A stretch of 64,000 nt of DNA from Takakia lepidozioides. Its lineage: Eukaryota > Streptophyta > Takakiopsida > Takakiales > Takakiaceae. Where the stretch lies: assembly GCA_030704615.1 (NCBI GenBank), contig CM060732.1:54109053-54173052 (forward strand), written 5' to 3'. Positions 59,765 through 64,000 of the stretch are shown one piece after another. The notes under the pieces were generated by a model. The model was not told the DNA's origin, searched no databases, and was given only the letters and a program-made list of their open reading frames with translations. Numbering within the stretch: position 1 is the stretch's first letter; the number at the start of each line of letters is the position of its first letter. Made by a program: the position numbers and the translations under genes.

Positions 59765-61449
59765 CAATTTAGGGCTCCTTTCATGTATCCATGTATAAAC
59801 TTCGAAACATTAGAAGCAACTCATTGTCCTGGTTGTCAGGGACAACACTTTCTCCCTCTGGAATGGTGCAGGAGCCCAAATCAGTTTTCTCTCTACAGAC
59901 GGCCTCTTTGTAAGCCACAAGGTCCACAACGAAGGCAGAGTAGAAGTAGATTGATAATGCCTTGGCTCCAGTGATGGGGTTGCGCTTGTATCATGCTGTC
60001 CTTCAGCTTGTACCATTTGTCTTGTGCTTGTACACAAAAAGAAAGGGCGTCATTTATCCTTTTTTTTATTATCTCAGTAAATATTAGCAGAAATTCGGAC
60101 TGCTACTACTATGTCTTTCTCTCACTTGGTGTCAGATTTATGTTGTCCAGCCTTATGTAAGGGCCCCGTTGTGGTCTTTCTTGGTGCATGCATTCAGCTT
60201 CTATAGTCTACAGAGACAACTTTCCACTCTTCTTTGGCCCAATCACAATGGGTCACTATCACAATTGGTGATAGCCAGGTGGTGTACTCCACTGGTATAT
60301 AAATTTGGCTTCAGTCTTATGAGATAATTAGGTTTCATGCTATATCTTGCCTGCTTCATTGGACAACTTTTCACACGACCAATGTTTTGGTTGGATGATT
60401 GTCATCCATTGTCACATGCATTTTGGACAGAAAAACAAAGAAGTTATTTTCGCTTCGTTGCCTGGATGAGGGATGCGTTGTTTTGTGAGCAAGGGAGACA
60501 CTGAAGACAAGATTGTTCTGATCAGGGACAGTTTCAGACAGCTAGCAGTTGGGATTGCCACAGCAGCTTTTGAAATGCATGAAATGGAAAGAGAAAACCC
60601 TGAATACTTGATTCTCTCTTTTCTTTCTCATTTTCTTTCTCATGGGGTCTTTTGCCGTGACATATGGAAGTTAATTTCGGGATTGAGACTGGTACAGTAG
60701 GACAAGATGTGAGAAGATCAGAGACAGTCTCAGACAGCTAGCAACTGGGATTGAGAAAGCTTGCAGCAGCCTTTGCAATGCATGAAATGGCACGCGATGA
60801 GGTTACTTGCAAGAGAAAACCCTGGAAACCCTGATTCTCTCTTTTCTTTGTCATGGGGTCTTTTGCCGTGGTTAGTTGCCATTCAGATGCAGGTGATGTT
60901 ATAGGTGAGGGAGACAGGAAATGTACGCACTTGGAAAGACGTCGTAAACAAGTGAGAGTAATGGAGGGTGACAGAAATACCTGGTATGGGAATGTAGGGG
61001 AGAATTTCCACAGATATACCAAATGTGTGAGGGTCAGCCATTGACGAAGAAGGCACATGGAATAGGAAACAGAAATCCCTGTTGCTGGAAAGTATTACAG
61101 AATATGTTTTATAGATATATAGCAAGTATGTGACTTGTCCACTGCGAATCAAAGCCTGGTGAAAGCTGCACTGCAAACATTTCGTCAATTTCTCCAGTTC
61201 CAGTTTAGCACTCCCAGCTGGATTACCTTGAATATATAGCATTTTTTTTTTCTCATGTAAGTCACTTGGAAATCAAGAATAATGTACTGAAAAATTGATG
61301 TAGTTCTTACATTAATTGTTCTCATGGACCTCTGAGAGGCTGAAGCTGTTGGATGGCCTACTTGACCAAGTGTACAGAGTGCTACAACGCACTAATTAAA
61401 AAGCAATGCAATGCTCGCCGGCTTGTCATCCATTTTGCAGACAACTTTG
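59765..61449. other. CCDC174-like 3' flank with a local tandem duplication
   Basis: No gene is recognised. A diverged tandem duplication covers about 60503-60662 and 60703-60873. T-runs occur at about 60059-60067 and 61233-61242. Confidence 0.45.
60503..60873. repeat. Diverged tandem duplication, unit about 160-200 bp
   Basis: Both halves contain, in the same order, CAGACAGCTAGCA, TGGGATTG, ATGCATGAAATGG, AGAGAAAACCCTG, TGATTCTCTCTTTTCTTT and CATGGGGTCTTTTGCCGTG. They differ by small indels, one being an extra 20-bp segment in the second unit. No open frame is shared. Confidence 0.75.
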
Positions 61450-62512
61450 TTAGACAAAAGATATCTCGTGAGTTGAGAGGTAGATCATGGAATGCGTGCA
61501 CTGACACTCATTTGCCAGCATGCTTTCCGACGCTCCTTCAGATGCACATCGGGCCAGACTTCTCTCGTGCGCAGGGCCCGGAGCAGGCGCGTGGCTCACG
61601 GTATGACCAACCATTGCACCTTTCCGTATGTCTTCTGCTGTATTTACCACCTCCCTACGAGTTCGACTGGGTCTTCGGCATCCCTTTGTGTTAGGACTCC
61701 AACAGTGTGTTTGTCGCCATCCTCTCGACTCACTCGGCGTACATCTTCTTCGTTGCCCCTGCGGTGGAGAACGCACTGCGACCCATGACGTCGTCCGGGA
61801 TGCAGCAGCTGCGGTTGATTGTGATGCTGGGATACATGTCATTCGAGACCAGGTGCACATACTCCCATCGACCCACAATCACCATTCCACTCGACGGCGG
61901 GTTGACATTGTTCTCTCACAGGACGGACTGCGTACATTGGCGGACGTTGTCATCGCTGATCTTACTAGGTCGGATCTCTTGCCCCGCACAGCCTCATCAC
62001 AGGGAGTTGCCGCTTCAGTACCTGCACATGGAAAAGAGCATGACTATCGGGCACATCATTCCACAGACACATTCCTTCCTTTGGCAGTTGAGATCTTTGG
62101 TTGTTTGCATCATCAGTTCAACAAGTTCTTTCGCACATGTGCCCATCCTGCAACAGAAAACAAAAGCCTTGGAAGCCCATACGCCTCTGTTCTTGTAGCT
62201 TTCTTTAGACGACGAGTTTCTGTTGCTTTGCAAAAGGCTCAAGCTCAATCTATTTTACGTCGGGCAGAGGTTGCTGGGGCGGCTTCATCTTGCCTCCCCG
62301 CACTCTCTGATCCACCCTCTTTCATGTTGTCTGACCTTCTTCAGGCTGTAGGTGATACTAGAATAGTTTGATTTCTTTCTTGGTGTTAATATATCTAGCT
62401 CTACGAGCTTTGGTTGTTTCTTCTTGGGGACAGTTACACCCATTTGTACAGTCACCCCACTTGGGTTTTTTTATACAGCCATGAAAGGTTTTTTTTTTTT
62501 TTTTTTTTAAAT
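61450..62512 (+). mobile_element. LINE family C copy 2, 3' portion
   Basis: An open frame at 61628-62371 (247 codons) encodes the RT-distal region: LGLRHPFVLGLQQCVCRHPLDSLGVHLLRCPCGGERTATHDVVRDA, then EIFGCLHHQFNKFF and LRRAEVAGAASS up to a stop. It matches copy 1 (49.2-49.9 kb) over its length. Upstream, about 61540-61690 continues the element in another frame (QARGSRYDQP). The 3' UTR shares TACAGTCACCCCACTTGGGT with copy 1 and ends in a T-rich/A-poor run (62489-62508) rather than poly(A). No RT core is left. Confidence 0.85.
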
Positions 62513-63350
62513 TAATTTTAATTAATTTTAATGGTTCTTTGCAAGGCTTAAATTTAAAGGTCCGTTTTCAAATTCGGTATATGTCATTAAAGGACTCTGG
62601 CATGCAGGGAGCAGCATCAGCGTTTTTGAATCGTTTGTAATGAACCTACCTTCTGGAATTCTGCGTTGTATTGAGTTTGATCCGAGTCCTTCTCTTACAA
62701 AGATTGTTAACCACTGTTGAACAGAATGCTAGAACGGTGATTATACCCTTTGAAAACTGTACCTAGGTACTCGTTTAGTGGGGTTGCAATATTGTAACAT
62801 GGATGGCAAATGTCTTACAGCTGAAGGCCTGGGCTAAATAAGTTCAACGACTCCAAGAATGGCACTCTCAACTCTTGGTCTTAGCACTTAATAATCCAAA
62901 TATCACCACCAAAAAGGTTGCCTAATTATTTTTAAGCAATAATTCCACAAATAATGTGAGATTTAAATGGATAAATAAACATAACAGTGAAATATCTTCA
63001 TACGTGACATGCAATGAGAACTAAAAAATACAAAAAGAATTGAATGTTTATTTATTTTTAAATGAATCTTTAAACATGAATATGGAACAAATTATTAAAC
63101 ATATTACTTGATTACGAAACAAACAGACTAAGACTTCGTTTGTCCAAATATATAGAAATAATATTGCAGACACGCCAAAATATCATCCATGTGGATGTTG
63201 CATCGACTATGGTTTTTAAGGGGTAAATTAAAATTATAAATAAATAAAACCAAACCAAACCATTTTCATGACCAATGTAGATGTACAAACATTAGGCCAA
63301 ACATTATTGGTTTGTAAATCATGTTTGAAATATATGCATTAAGACAAGGA
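62513..63350. other. AT-rich spacer
   Basis: AT-rich sequence with no recognisable gene; it begins with AATTTTAATTAATTTTAAT. It changes gradually into the coding-like fragment that follows. Confidence 0.5.
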
Positions 63351-63354
63351 ACCA

Positions 63355-63640
63355 CCATTTGACGTTCCATCACACATATTTCGGAATACAAGTATACCAT
63401 TTGTTGCAATATTAAATGAATTAGAAAAAAGATTAGTAACACCGCGACAAGTGTTTGGTCAAATTTATGAACTACAAGGTTACGGATCATTTGGATTACG
63501 AGGTGATATTATTAACGTGCCCACAAACATAGATTGCATACAAACTGTCTTTCCTCGTACGGTACATGAAGAAACAACTTTAGGTGTAATATTAAGACGT
63601 AAATTAGAATACAAATCTATTTATTTATCGGAAACGTATG
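63355..63640 (+). pseudogene. Fragment of a DUF6570-type domain from a Helitron/PIF1-like protein
   Basis: About 95 codons are open: EPPFDVPSHIF, FVAILNELEKRLVTPRQVFGQI, LQGYGSFGLRGDIINVPTNI, FPRTVHEETTLGVILRRKLEYKS. This matches the domain found N-terminal to PIF1-type helicases in Helitron-like proteins (family pattern GYGQ-G-KG--INVP...LPR...). It ends abruptly at about 63640 where the sequence changes character, and no helicase follows. It is AT-rich compared with the neighbouring genes, so it is probably a captured or decayed transposon piece. Confidence 0.65.
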
Positions 63641-64000
63641 TCCACACCAAGTTATGCACTGCAAGCCCTTGGGGGATGCTATTATGTGAGCAGATCCCGC
63701 GAGCAGAAAAATCCGTGAGCAGAAATATGCTCACGCTTCAGGATCTGCCCACCTATAACCGCGGGCGCCTACTGTGGGCAGTATTACAAACTCGGTTATG
63801 GATGCTGCTGGGATGAATGGCGGATGAATATCTGTATGATGAATGAGACATGGATGAATGAAATAATACAAAGTTGTTTTGTAGAAAGAGCTCCCAAATC
63901 CCCCGAGCTCCCAAATCCTTTAAACCATGTTAGTCTTGCTTGCAAATCAATTGTGAAAGTGCACTGTATATTGCCAACAATGAATCCACATTGCTTTGTG
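63641..64000. other. Window end: short repeats, no gene recognised
   Basis: GTGAGCAGA-type units occur around 63688-63725, and GTGAGCAGATCC is partly mirrored by GGATCTGCCCAC (63739-63750). TGGATGAATG-like motifs recur around 63810-63860. No coding function is seen. Confidence 0.4.

Noticed and set aside
1-64000. tRNA, rRNA or CRISPR features
   Set aside because: I saw no cloverleaf with a convincing TTCRANYC arm, no rRNA segments and no regularly spaced repeats. A tRNA scan would be needed to exclude tRNAs fully.

Overview
This is nuclear DNA of a streptophyte (land plant or charophycean green alga). The genes have many introns, often 10 to 18 exons of 40 to 200 bp with mostly GT-AG borders. 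Several products are plant-type proteins: a plant pyruvate-type GABA transaminase, a thylakoid-lumen-style FKBP with a twin-arginine signal, and SPINDLY. TTTAGGG/TTAGGG telomere-like motifs occur, and the rest is retrotransposon debris. The sequence does not let me name a species; gene spacing and LINE types would fit a seed-free plant or a charophyte.

Layout. (1) 1-2.5 kb: no confident gene, a diverged repeat at about 1.0-1.26 kb and weak minus-strand candidate exons. (2) 2.5-18.1 kb: three plus-strand genes that I could assemble exon by exon with every splice phase consistent: a GABA transaminase (18 exons, 490 aa), a lumen-type FKBP peptidyl-prolyl isomerase (10 exons, 236 aa) and APC10/DOC1 of the anaphase-promoting complex (6 exons, 183 aa). 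(3) 18.5-32.4 kb: a transposon block with a LINE (family A) carrying an active-site deletion, a copia integrase remnant split by a hAT-like element with an 8-bp target duplication, an 820-bp TTAA-flanked element, and a zf-RVT LINE (family B) 3' end. (4) 34.9-46.4 kb: the complete coding region of SPINDLY (17 coding exons, 961 aa). One of its introns holds an antisense LINE A fragment. (5) 47.5-56.1 kb: a single-exon FAM32A-like ORF broken by one extra base, then LINE C, LINE B (with a second TTAA element inserted in its 3' tail) and LINE A remnants. (6) 57.1-59.8 kb: a CCDC174-like gene (3 exons) beside an opposite-strand TATA plus telomere-repeat promoter. (7) 60-64 kb: a tandem duplication, a second LINE C copy, and a fragment of the DUF6570-type domain seen in Helitron/PIF1 proteins.

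The host genes are unrelated housekeeping or signalling genes (GABA catabolism, chloroplast protein folding, cell cycle, nucleocytoplasmic O-glycosylation, probable RNA processing) and are not a functional cluster. The most informative structures are the nested transposons. The 821-bp element at 52.1-53.0 kb sits in a LINE tail whose empty site can be read from a second LINE copy, which supports a TTAA target and a piggyBac-like non-autonomous element. The hAT-like element sits inside a copia integrase whose reading frame is restored when one copy of the target duplication is removed.
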